Part shown: piece after piece, positions 1 to 5,945 of the stretch
How the letters are laid out: the number at the start of each line of letters is the position of its first letter
Numbering within the stretch: the stretch's first letter is position 1
NCBI GenBank assembly: GCA_031267005.1
Contig: JAIRZX010000091.1
Span: 1 to 10,179, forward strand
Length of the DNA: 10,179 bases
Direction of reading: 5' to 3'
Origin: Deltaproteobacteria bacterium
Lineage (GTDB): Bacteria; Desulfobacterota; Desulfarculia; Adiutricales; Adiutricaceae
The notes under the pieces: model-generated
Database searches by the model: none
The model's input: the letters and a program-made list of their open reading frames with translations, nothing else
Told to the model about the DNA's origin: nothing
Position numbers and translations under genes: made by a program

Positions 1-1094
1 ACCCTGGCCAGGCTCTCCATGACGCACTGGACGTCCACCACCATGGCCTCGACGGCCCCGGTGATGACCGCCAGCTCCTGCTGGAGGTAGTCGCCGGCTA
101 TCGGCATGCCGTGGCGGACGAGGATCTCGTTGGCCGTGCAGCACATGCCGGAGACGACGTAGCCCGCCGCGCCCTTGGACTTGGCGTACTCCTGCATCTC
201 GGGGAGGTTCACGGCGCAGACTATCATCTCGGAGACCAGCGGGTCGTGGCCGTGGACTATGACGTTTATCTTGTCCCTCGAGAGCACGCCCAGGTTGATC
301 TTGCCCGTGTTGGGGTACGGGGTGCCGAACATGACGTCCTGGAGGTCGGTGGCCATCATGCTGCCGCCCCAGCCGTTGCCTAGGGAACAGCGGGCGCCCT
401 GGTGGATGAGGTTCTTGTAGTCCTGGTCCACGCCCATGTGGGTGCGGTGCATGATCTCGACTATCTCGCGGTCGATGCCCCTGGGCTTCACGCCGTGCTT
501 CTCCCAGCGGGCCTGGGTGTTCTTGGGGGCGCGCTTGAGGTACGCGAGCTCGCCGCGCTGCTGGCCCCACTGGGCCAGGGCGGTCTCGCCGACGTCTACC
601 GCGATGGCCCACTTGTCGCGGGGCACCTGGACGCCGTCCTGCTCCTCGGTCACCGGGATGTCGAAGAAGCCCGCGACCTCGCGGAGCTTAATCTCGTCCT
701 TTATGGTGTAGTCGTGCGCCTCCCGGTGGGCCATGGCGAGGAAGGTCTCGGTCACGGACCTGCCGTGGTCGGAGTGGGCCGCGCAGCCGGCCGCTATCTG
801 GCGGATGAAGTTCCTGGCCACTATCGTGGCCGCGGTGGCCCCGCAGAGGCCCACGCGGTTGTCGGGCTCCGTGCCTTCCTTGATAGCCTTGGTCAAGGGC
901 ACGCGGCAGGGGCCCTGGGCGCAGATCCTGCAGCAGATCCCCTCCGTGCCGATGTTGCACTGCTTCATCTTCACCGCCCGGTCGAATATGGTCTCCACGC
1001 CTTTCGACTGGGCGAAGCGAAGCATCTTGATAGTGGCCGAGTCGATGGTCACCTGCTCGGGCACGGCCACTTTCGGGTTGGTAGATTCAGACAT
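1..1094 (-). CDS. cooS: Ni-Fe carbon monoxide dehydrogenase catalytic subunit, 5' part (runs off left edge)
   Basis: The enzyme interconverts CO and CO2 and, in the Wood-Ljungdahl pathway, supplies CO to acetyl-CoA synthase in the cytoplasm. The 364 visible residues are the N-terminal part of a family usually about 630-680 residues long. Cys46 and Cys54 fit the intersubunit D-cluster, and Cys55, Cys58, Cys63 and Cys84 fit the B-cluster (motif CNIGTEGICCRICAQGPCR, then GLCGA). HGHDP places His283 as the C-cluster histidine. GMCCTANE (Cys318/319) and VDVQC (Cys357) fit the first C-cluster cysteines. The ATG at 1094-1092 has an AAGGAG ribosome binding site (1103-1108) 8 nt upstream. The remaining C-cluster ligands lie outside the window. 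Also called acsA; it lies downstream of acsD on the same strand, which fits a role in acetyl-CoA synthesis or breakdown. Its N-terminus, MSESTNPK, resembles that of the small ORF at 1842-2000. Family assignment is very secure; the direction of flux cannot be told. Confidence 0.96.
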   Translation of the reverse strand, partial: MSESTNPKVAVPEQVTIDSATIKMLRFAQSKGVETIFDRAVKMKQCNIGTEGICCRICAQGPCRVPLTKAIKEGTEPDNRVGLCGATAATIVARNFIRQIAAGCAAHSDHGRSVTETFLAMAHREAHDYTIKDEIKLREVAGFFDIPVTEEQDGVQVPRDKWAIAVDVGETALAQWGQQRGELAYLKRAPKNTQARWEKHGVKPRGIDREIVEIMHRTHMGVDQDYKNLIHQGARCSLGNGWGGSMMATDLQDVMFGTPYPNTGKINLGVLSRDKINVIVHGHDPLVSEMIVCAVNLPEMQEYAKSKGAAGYVVSGMCCTANEILVRHGMPIAGDYLQQELAVITGAVEAMVVDVQCVMESLAR

Positions 1095-1246
1095 TAAACT
1101 GACTCCTTCGTGGAATCCCCTCCACGGTACAGCGTATGAGGGTTCAATTTATCTCGAGTGTAAACACGGAGTTTTCTCGTTAGAGGAGGCAGGGCCTGCT
1201 GCGCCCCGGCTTGGCCGGAGCGCGAGGACCGCTCGAGGGCTTATGC

Positions 1247-1265
1247 GGCCCGCCTCGGGCGGGCC
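1247..1265. other. GC hairpin in the cooS leader
   Basis: Perfect 7-bp inverted repeat GGCCCGC/GCGGGCC (1247-1253 with 1259-1265) around a 5-nt loop, followed on the plus strand by TTT. No plus-strand gene precedes it. On the minus strand it lies about 150 nt upstream of the cooS start, so it could form in a 5' leader or end a read-through transcript. Function unknown. The rest of 1110-1410 shows no gene; 1130-1185 is relatively AT-rich, but I could not place a convincing -10/-35 pair. Confidence 0.35.
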
Positions 1266-1418
1266 TTTAAGGCTCGGGGACAGGCGGCTGAAGAAAGCCT
1301 CGCTTCATCGCGTCTTGGCCCCAAGCCGACAGGACGGGGGGTGAATCCTCCTGAAGGCGGCCATCCCCCCGTCATGCGACCGGGAGTCGGCTCGTATCTG
1401 GAAATTCTGCGGCCCGGG

Positions 1419-1675
1419 CTGGACCGGACCGATATACACCGGACTGGACTGGGGCGTGCCGGATTGGCCCGGACCGCGCTGGGCCGGTCCGGACTGGTCT
1501 GGAATGGCTCGGACAGGACCCGGACTGGAACGGATTCGGACAGGACTGGACCGGATTCGGACTGGACCGGATCGAACTGGACTGAACTGGAACGGATCGG
1601 ACTGGACTGGACTGGAACGGCTGGAACAGATTCGGACTGGACAGGATTGGACTGGACTGGAACGGACTGGACTCG
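1419..1675. repeat. Degenerate pentanucleotide array 1 (ACTGG-type on plus, GTCCA-type on minus)
   Basis: About 50 consecutive 5-bp units, mostly ACTGG, ACCGG, AACGG, ATTGG and ACAGG. The right half is the best preserved: units stay in one phase from 1561 to 1675. The left half is more diverged, with single-base phase slips at the six-base unit ATTCGG. Because 5 is not a multiple of 3, all three frames in both directions stay open and give low-complexity translations (WTGLDWTG on plus, QSSPVRS on minus). I take these as by-products rather than genes. The array ends just before the possible terminator of the small ORF. It looks like DNA grown by replication slippage and then eroded by point mutation. 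Confidence 0.9.
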
Positions 1676-1679
1676 AGTG

Positions 1680-1729
1680 AAACTAATAAAGAAACTGAAG
1701 GCGCCTTCCGCCGGAGGCCGGGAAAAGGC
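1680..1729 (-). terminator. Possible intrinsic terminator after the small ORF
   Basis: On the minus strand a GC-rich segment can pair GCCTT (1729-1725) with AAGGC (1707-1703), and CCGG repeats inside the loop can pair further. The 12-bp palindrome GAAGGCGCCTTC (1697-1708) overlaps it. A T-rich stretch, roughly TTTCTTTATTAGTTT, follows at 1696-1680. This is the right order for a terminator of the 52-codon gene, whose stop is about 110 nt upstream. The stem is interrupted, so this is only a moderate call. Confidence 0.35.
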
Positions 1730-1841
1730 TTCTGGCCCTGGCTCTGTGCCGGGCCGGACCGGGCGCCCCGCCTTGGAGCAGGGCCGGTTCGTCCGCCGCG
1801 GACGGCCTCAGGCGGCAAAGGGCGGCCGCGCTCCCTGCCTA

Positions 1842-2000
1842 CTAGTACCTGGGAATCCGGACGTGGACGCGGTCGGTGTTCTCGATAAGGGAGTCGGCTA
1901 CAGGGGTGTCCGAGACCTTGGGCTTGCCGGCGCCAGCCTCGGGGGCCGGGGCGGCCGCGTCCTGGGCCGGGGCTGCGTCTTTGGGGTTCGTCTCGCTCAT
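1842..2000 (-). CDS. Small Ala/Pro-rich protein of unknown function (52 aa) between acsD and cooS
   Basis: The ATG at 2000-1998 follows GAGGAA (2005-2010) at normal spacing, and the frame runs 52 codons to TAG at 1842-1844. The protein starts MSETNPKDAAPAQ, continues through an Ala/Pro/Gly-rich probably disordered stretch (residues 9-27), and ends in a more ordered-looking tail, LIENTDRVHVRIPRY. There is no signal peptide, membrane segment or cysteine. Third codon positions are almost all G or C, like acsD and cooS, which argues for real coding. The first residues echo the CooS N-terminus (MSESTNPK). The codons differ, so this is either an old partial duplication or convergence. It lies between two Wood-Ljungdahl genes on the same strand, so an accessory role is conceivable, but I know of no matching family and assign no function. 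A chance ORF cannot be excluded. Confidence 0.55.
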   Translation of the reverse strand: MSETNPKDAAPAQDAAAPAPEAGAGKPKVSDTPVADSLIENTDRVHVRIPRY

Positions 2001-2125
2001 GGTCTTCCTCGCAGATGACGCTTGTAAGTCTATGGACCCGCTCGGGGCCCGTTACTGGTGGGGAGACGCCCCCGGAGAGCCGGGGGACGTCCGGGATCCG
2101 GGCCTCCCTTAAGTCGGGGGAGGAA

Positions 2126-2211
2126 CCGGAGTACGGGAATGGCACGCCGTCCGGGAGGTCCCCGGAGTTCGGGAAGTCCCCGGAGTCCGGGAAGGGCCCG
2201 GAGTTTTAGGG
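2126..2211. repeat. 18-bp degenerate tandem repeat
   Basis: The core CCGGAGTNCGGGAA occurs at 2126-2139, 2162-2175 and 2180-2193, with a diverged unit at 2144-2161 and a partial one from 2198. The starts are 36 and 18 bp apart, so the period is 18. The following stretch, 2216-2345, is a looser set of GGATC- and CGGGCGGG-containing repeats (GCGGGATCTCCGG appears near 2308 and again near 2325). No gene is supported between 2011 and 2410. Confidence 0.7.
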
Positions 2212-2358
2212 GGGCCGGAAACTTCGGGAGGGATCTTCGCGCGAGCCCTTCGGGCGGGATCCTCAGGATGGATCATCCGGATGGATCTTCGGGCGGGCGG
2301 GATCTCCGGCCGGAATCTTTACGTGCGGGATCTCCGGGCGGGCTAGCCGGGCAAGATG

Positions 2359-2390
2359 GCCCCGGGGGCCTGGATCCAGGCCCCCGGGGC
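2359..2390 (-). terminator. 32-bp perfect palindrome 20 nt after acsD (terminator-like, no U-tract)
   Basis: The sequence is self-complementary over all 32 bases, centred between 2374 and 2375 on a GGATCC core with arms of C and G runs. It would form a very stable hairpin just downstream of the acsD stop codon. The minus strand after it has no T-run, so it is not a textbook intrinsic terminator. It may work with Rho, act as an mRNA 3' stabiliser, or bind protein as a dyad. A similar U-less GC hairpin follows the ABC operon at 7463-7490. Confidence 0.5.
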
Positions 2391-2410
2391 GCGGGAAAGG
2401 CTTGAAAGCC

Positions 2411-3403
2411 CTACGGGATCTGCGTGATGGGGATCTCGCCGATGCCCGGGTCGGCAATGGCGCCGCCGTCGGAGGCCGCGTTGATGTAGCTCTGGGTGAG
2501 CTTCAGGGACCCGGGGTGGGCGCACAGGATGACGCTGGAGCCGGCCGCCAGGAAGGACACGGCGGTGGTGGCCTCCATGAGGACGCCGCGGCACAGCTGG
2601 TTGCCCATGGTCTCGTTGCCCTCGACCGGGAGCTGGCACTCCTTGACCTTCCAGGTCTCGTCGCCGATGATGGCGATGATGGGCTGCTGGAGCTTGTCGT
2701 CCTGCTGGACCAGGGCGGCCATGATGATGCGCTCCATGATGGAGTAGGTGTACTCCAGGCCGTAGCCCAGCCCCGAGATGGTCGGGTCGATCAGGAGCTT
2801 GTCGGCCTTGACGCCGAGGTCCATCAGGAGGATGTTCAGCTGCTTGGCCAGGTTGACGTCGATGGGCGACTTGGCGATGATGGTGTGGCCGTAGGCCAGC
2901 GCCTGGGCGCCGAGCTGCTTGTAGTTCTTGTCGGTGACCGGGCCGATGATCAGGTTCTTGCCGCTGTAGGCCTCGGCGACCTTGGACAGGGTCTCGACGT
3001 CCTTTTCCTTGTTGTCGACGCCCATCACGATGAGCGGGACGTTGATGGCGCCGAGGACCTTGCCCACCACCTCCACCGCCTTCTCGGGCGGGGCGTCGAG
3101 GTCGTTGGGGTCGGTGCTCTTGAGCTGCAGGGAGACTATCTGGGCGCCGTACTCCACGCACTTCTTGGCCCAGGCGGCGGGGTCGCCGAGCACGCCCGCG
3201 TAGGCCTCGGTCAGGGGGGCGGGGTAGGCGTCGCCGGGATCCATGTCCCAGACCTGCAGCCCGACTATGGGCTTGTGGGGGAAGGTACCCTCGAAATCGT
3301 GGAAGTTGTAGGCTGACTGTCCGCCCACGATAAGCTTCTGGGTGCCGAGCGGTACTTCGTTGATCTTCCCGCTGTACTTAACTTTGCTGACTTGGAAGGC
3401 CAA
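2411..3403 (-). CDS. acsD: Corrinoid iron-sulfur protein small subunit (acetyl-CoA decarbonylase/synthase delta)
   Basis: With AcsC this subunit forms the cytoplasmic corrinoid iron-sulfur protein that carries the methyl group from methyltetrahydrofolate to acetyl-CoA synthase. The 330 residues match the usual length of the small subunit (also called CdhD). Recognisable blocks are VGGQSAYNFHDFEGTFPHKP (27-44), GLQVWDMDP (48-56), LIIGPVTDKN (151-160), LLIDPTISGLGYGLEYTYS (203-221) followed by MERIIMAAL, and CAHPGSL (294-300). There is no N-terminal four-cysteine cluster, which separates it from the large subunit AcsC. The start is TTG at 3403-3401, chosen because a perfect AGGAGG lies 6 nt upstream and MAFQVSKVKYSGK fits the family N-terminus. 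AcsC and AcsB are not adjacent here: the next genes downstream are the 52-codon ORF and, 1.3 kb away, cooS. Upstream there is no gene for about 4 kb, so acsD probably begins a transcript. Confidence 0.94.
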   Translation of the reverse strand: MAFQVSKVKYSGKINEVPLGTQKLIVGGQSAYNFHDFEGTFPHKPIVGLQVWDMDPGDAYPAPLTEAYAGVLGDPAAWAKKCVEYGAQIVSLQLKSTDPNDLDAPPEKAVEVVGKVLGAINVPLIVMGVDNKEKDVETLSKVAEAYSGKNLIIGPVTDKNYKQLGAQALAYGHTIIAKSPIDVNLAKQLNILLMDLGVKADKLLIDPTISGLGYGLEYTYSIMERIIMAALVQQDDKLQQPIIAIIGDETWKVKECQLPVEGNETMGNQLCRGVLMEATTAVSFLAAGSSVILCAHPGSLKLTQSYINAASDGGAIADPGIGEIPITQIP

Positions 3404-3409
3404 GTTCCA

Positions 3410-3415
3410 CCTCCT
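3410..3415 (-). promoter_or_regulatory. Ribosome binding site deciding the TTG start of acsD
   Basis: AGGAGG on the minus strand, 6 nt before the TTG at 3403-3401. It is the best Shine-Dalgarno match in the window and makes the TTG start convincing. No in-frame ATG with a comparable site was seen. Confidence 0.85.
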
Positions 3416-3751
3416 GGGAAATCGGGCCGGCCTTTATGGAGCTTTCGGCCGAATTGAATTGATGAAGACTGACTCTTTTAAGAGCGCGCGGGCGGGCGCG
3501 AAAGGCGGTCACTTCCTTGATCGCGGGCCATTTCGGGTATCCCCTGGGCGCGAGGGGCCGCAGGGGGTTGCAGTCGGGCTTGGCGCGTGGTCCCGCCCGT
3601 CCCCAGGGTCCGTCGGCTCTCTGACGGGATCCGGTACACCGGGGCTGGGGGGGCGGGGGCGCCGGGGAAGGCAGGGCCGGGCGGGGGGGATGTCCCCGCC
3701 GTGAATCGCCGCGAGGCGGAAAAAGGGCGAAACCCTCCCCCTCCTCACTGG
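3416..3751. other. Spacer upstream of acsD, no gene seen
   Basis: This would hold the acsD promoter and leader. I see the short dyad CTCT-TTTA-AGAG near 3475-3486 but no convincing -10/-35 or sigma-54 pair. The open frames across 3378-4037 are Pro/Arg/Gly-rich, without ribosome binding sites, and look like GC-driven chance frames. Confidence 0.5.
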
Positions 3752-3783
3752 AAAAAAAACCGGCCGCGGGGCCTCCGGGCCCC
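3752..3783 (-). terminator. Hairpin followed by T8 on minus strand, possible terminator
   Basis: On the minus strand, GGGGCC/GGCCCC (3783-3778 with 3773-3768, loop of 4) or an overlapping CCGG/CCGG stem is followed by eight Ts (3759-3752). This has the form of an intrinsic terminator, but no coding gene lies upstream on that strand. It could end an unannotated RNA or be a relic. Confidence 0.35.
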
Positions 3784-3840
3784 CTGGCGGGCTGGCTCTC
3801 GTTAAAGGCAGCCCGGCCGCTCCGCCGCCGCTCGCGATCC

Positions 3841-3877
3841 GGGACCCCGGCGGGGTCGGGGTCCCGGCAAAAAAAAA
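3841..3877. other. GC hairpin with adjoining A9 run
   Basis: GGGACCCC (3841-3848) pairs perfectly with GGGGTCCC (3858-3865) around a 9-nt loop. After GGC follow nine As (3869-3877). On the minus strand the T9 comes before the stem, so it is not a terminator for that stem. A second perfect hairpin, CCCTGGC/GCCAGGG with loop AAC, lies at 3932-3948. The next 110 nt hold no supported gene. Confidence 0.4.
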
Positions 3878-4386
3878 CCGCCCCGCCCGCCTCAAGAAGG
3901 CAGGCTGAAGCGGGCCAACGGGAAAGATCCGCCCTGGCAACGCCAGGGGCGGGTCCCCTGCCGCGCCTGGACGCCGAGGACGGCGTGACATGGCTCGGAG
4001 GGGATAGGAAAGGCCCTGCGTGAGCCTTGCGGCCCAAGTGCCGGGTTCGCGCCTTTCTTGTTTGGATCTTTCATCGGCAAAAACTCTAGATGTCTTGGTT
4101 GGCCTTTAGGCAGGTTTCGCGTGTCTTTATGGAATAGACCAAAACGGCCTTTTTGTCAAGTCATTATTTTATTCTGTTCAGTCCGGCGGGCAGCCCGCGT
4201 GCCCGCCTGGACGCCGTCCGCTAGGCCCGGGGCCGACGTGCAGCTGGAAAGCCCGAGCTTTCCGCCGCTCCGGACCCGATCGCCCGGGCCGCGGCCCGCC
4301 CTGCGGAAAGCCAACGCCAGCCTGTGGATCCCACAAAAACGGACGCAAAGCGGCCGGACCGGCGACCGAGATGATCATAGTTTGGG

Positions 4387-4413
4387 AAAAAAACCTTTGA
4401 TATCAACCACTTA
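4387..4413. repeat. AT-rich box, copy 1
   Basis: Seven As, five variable bases, then GATATCAACCACTTA. It matches copy 2 at 5464-5490 in 20 of 27 positions with identical spacing and no gaps. Both copies lie in AT-rich islands within GC-rich DNA. On the minus strand the pattern reads TAAGTRGTTGAWATC, five variable bases, T7. Copy 1 contains the dyad TTGATATCAA. It could be a protein-binding or promoter-associated site; function unknown. The surrounding 4060-4600 is unusually AT-rich and shows no supported gene. Confidence 0.45.
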
Positions 4414-4601
4414 GCCATGTCAACAGTAAAGGGCGAAGAGGCCCGCGAGGAAAGCCGGACAAGAAGGGGCTAACAAACCACAAAAGCGCAGGGCTATTCA
4501 GAAGAATTATTGGATAAACGAAGAGCAATCCAAGAATTAAACAACATCAATCCCACAAGCGCCCTCAAGGGCCGACGCGCGCGGCAACATGGGCGTCGTC
4601 G

Positions 4602-4646
4602 AACGCTCTCGGGGCTGACCCCTAAACGCTCTCGGGGCTGACCCCT
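4602..4646. repeat. 22-bp perfect direct repeat, two copies
   Basis: The same 22 bases occur at 4602-4623 and 4625-4646, one base apart. Each copy contains GGGG-CTGA-CCCC, a small perfect hairpin with a 4-nt loop, so the pair would fold into two identical adjacent stem-loops. It lies immediately before the 50-bp tandem repeat. Confidence 0.85.
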
Positions 4647-4661
4647 GGAAGGCGTGGGGAC

Positions 4662-5040
4662 GGAGTGACGCGAGGAGGACCGGAGGCGGACTGAAGGCTC
4701 GCCCGGAAGGGAGCGAAGACTCGCGAGGAGAGGGCTGAAGCCTCTTGCCCGGAGGGGGAGCTACGACTAGCGGAAGCCCTGTTACCGGGGGGAGCGGAGG
4801 CCCGGAGCCGGGACATGGCGGGAGGCACTGCTCCCGGAGGGGAGCGGAGGCCCGGAGCCGGGACGTGACGGGAGGCCCCGCTCCCGCAAGGGAGCGGAGG
4901 CCCGGAGCCGGGACGTGACGGGAGGCCAGGCTCCCGGAGGGAAGCGAAGGCCCGGAGACGGGGCATGACGGGAGACCCGGCTCTCGGGGAGGAGCGGAGG
5001 CCCGGAGCCCGGAGGGGACGGGAGTCCAGACGCCTGGAAG
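4662..5040. repeat. 50-bp tandem repeat, five regular units plus three diverged ones
   Basis: Regular units start at 4791, 4841, 4891, 4941 and 4991, exactly 50 bp apart. They share GGAGCGGAGGCCCGGAGCCG, then a GGGACGTGACGGGAGG-like part and a variable GCTCCCGNAAG-like end. Three more diverged or shortened units start at 4662, 4710 and 4757 (48, 47 and 34 bp). Units at 4841 and 4891 are nearly identical and the outer ones more eroded, as expected for expansion from the middle. The period is not a multiple of 3 and there is no constant-repeat/variable-spacer pattern, so this is neither a coding repeat nor CRISPR. The internal GGAGC, GGAGG, GGACG texture hints at a five-base substructure. Confidence 0.92.
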
Positions 5041-5463
5041 GGATGGGAGACCCGCCTGGAGGGAAGATGGGGGCTTGGAAGGCCAGCCCCGTCGGAGGAG
5101 GCGCGAGAGGACGACGGCGCACCCTCCCCGAGATTCGGAATCCGGAAGAAGGGGCCGGGGAGATTCGCTCCCGCATAGGTAAAAAGCGATGGGTTTAGGC
5201 GGCCTGCCGCAGAACGGCCTCTCCCTAGACGGACGGACTCAAGCCCCGAAGGCTTGGGCCGCGTCCGGGAAAAGGCCACGCCCTGAGGGCAAGAGCCGTC
5301 TTCGCGGAAGCCCCCTGGTTCGGGCCCGGCTCGGGAGACGCTGGAGGGCATCCCTAAACGTCAATTTAATTATACTCCGAATCGGGCAAAAAGCACCTGG
5401 TTTCAGCATCCCTTCCGCCAATTTTCCGTGCCCGTGTTCAGACGGCAAATCTCCAATATTTCC
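5041..5463. other. Spacer between repeats, no gene seen
   Basis: GC-rich DNA turning AT-rich after about 5355. A TATACT hexamer near 5371 resembles a -10 element, but no -35 element sits at the right distance. No open frame here has a ribosome binding site or family resemblance. Confidence 0.4.
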
Positions 5464-5490
5464 AAAAAAATTAGAGATTTCAACTACTTA
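5464..5490. repeat. AT-rich box, copy 2
   Basis: Seven As, five variable bases, then GATTTCAACTACTTA, matching copy 1 at 4387-4413 with the same spacing. A shorter match, TCAACTACT, occurs at 6196-6204. The flanks of the copies are not alike, so the likeness is limited to the box itself. Confidence 0.45.
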
Positions 5491-5709
5491 ACTCAACTCC
5501 CTTTCTTTCGCTTTTCCTATCTAATTGTAAATAACCCATCCATGACTCGGCTCTATCCGCTCGGCTCCCGCCCGCTTCAAACGCGGGCGTTGACAAGGCG
5601 CGCCCCTTGCCTCCCCGCCCCTTTAAGCCTACCCGGTCCTGCCTGAGTTCTCGCCATGGCTCTGGAACTCCAGGACGCCATACGAGGCGAGGGCGCCTGG
5701 ATGCCCCGG

Positions 5710-5945
5710 ATCCTCGGGGAGGCTGGAGCTGCTGGAGCCCCTTAGGCCATAGAGGGGCTGGAGCTACAGGAACCCCTCAGGCCATGGAGTGGCTGGAGCT
5801 TCAGGAACCCCTTAGGCCATGGAGTGGCTGGAGCTTCAGGAGCCCCTCAGGCCATGGAGAGCCCGGGGATGCAGGAGCCTCTTAGGCCATGGAGAGGCTG
5901 GGGATGCAGAAGCCCCTTAGGCCATGGAGACGCTGGGGATGCTGT
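5710..5945. repeat. 35-bp tandem repeat, about 6.7 units
   Basis: GGCCAT recurs at 5745, 5780, 5815, 5850, 5885 and 5920, exactly every 35 bp, with a diverged unit before it from 5710. The unit reads GGCCATGGAGTGGCTGGAGC, then TTCAGGA, then CCCCTTA or CCCCTCA. Units at 5780 and 5815 differ at only two positions. The last unit fades out after about 5945. No spacers separate units, so it is not CRISPR, and the period shifts the reading frame. Confidence 0.93.

Noticed and set aside
402..1097. 231-codon plus-strand frame opposite cooS
   Set aside because: Shadow of cooS, whose metal-ligand cysteines and histidine are all present on the minus strand.
1341..2145. Long frames on both strands across pentamer array 1, including a repetitive Ser/Pro or Trp/Thr/Gly protein
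   Set aside because: A stop-free 5-bp repeat keeps every frame open. No good ribosome binding site, and the better-supported small gene 1842-2000 uses a different frame.
2402..3316. 304-codon plus-strand frame opposite acsD
   Set aside because: Shadow of acsD; Val/Gly/Asp-rich with no family resemblance.
3378..4037. Long Pro/Arg/Gly-rich minus-strand frames upstream of acsD
   Set aside because: One overlaps the acsD start region out of frame; low complexity typical of chance frames in GC-rich DNA, with no start signal.
4447..4461. GAGGAAAGCCGGAC resembling the 5' conserved part of RNase P RNA
   Set aside because: The 3' conserved partner (ACAGAA-type) and the other conserved parts are missing downstream on that strand.
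4417..4641. AT-rich frame MSTVKGEEARESRTRRG, stop, then a helical-looking stretch (GYSEELLDKRRAIQELNN)
   Set aside because: Protein-like in part, but there is an in-frame TAA, no ribosome binding site, and the end runs into the 22-bp repeat. It could be a pseudogene fragment, but there is too little to claim.
4990..5351. Minus-strand frames across the 50-bp repeat giving Pro/Ser/Arg-rich repeats
   Set aside because: Product of the repeat; the period is not a multiple of three, so the protein repeat changes frame from unit to unit.
5569..5589. tRNA T-arm look-alike (7-nt loop TTCAAAC closed by a 7-bp stem)
   Set aside because: The closing pair is C-G rather than the required G-C, and no anticodon arm or acceptor stem can be formed around it.
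5710..5945. CRISPR array
   Set aside because: All 35 bases repeat in each unit; there are no variable spacers and no cas genes.
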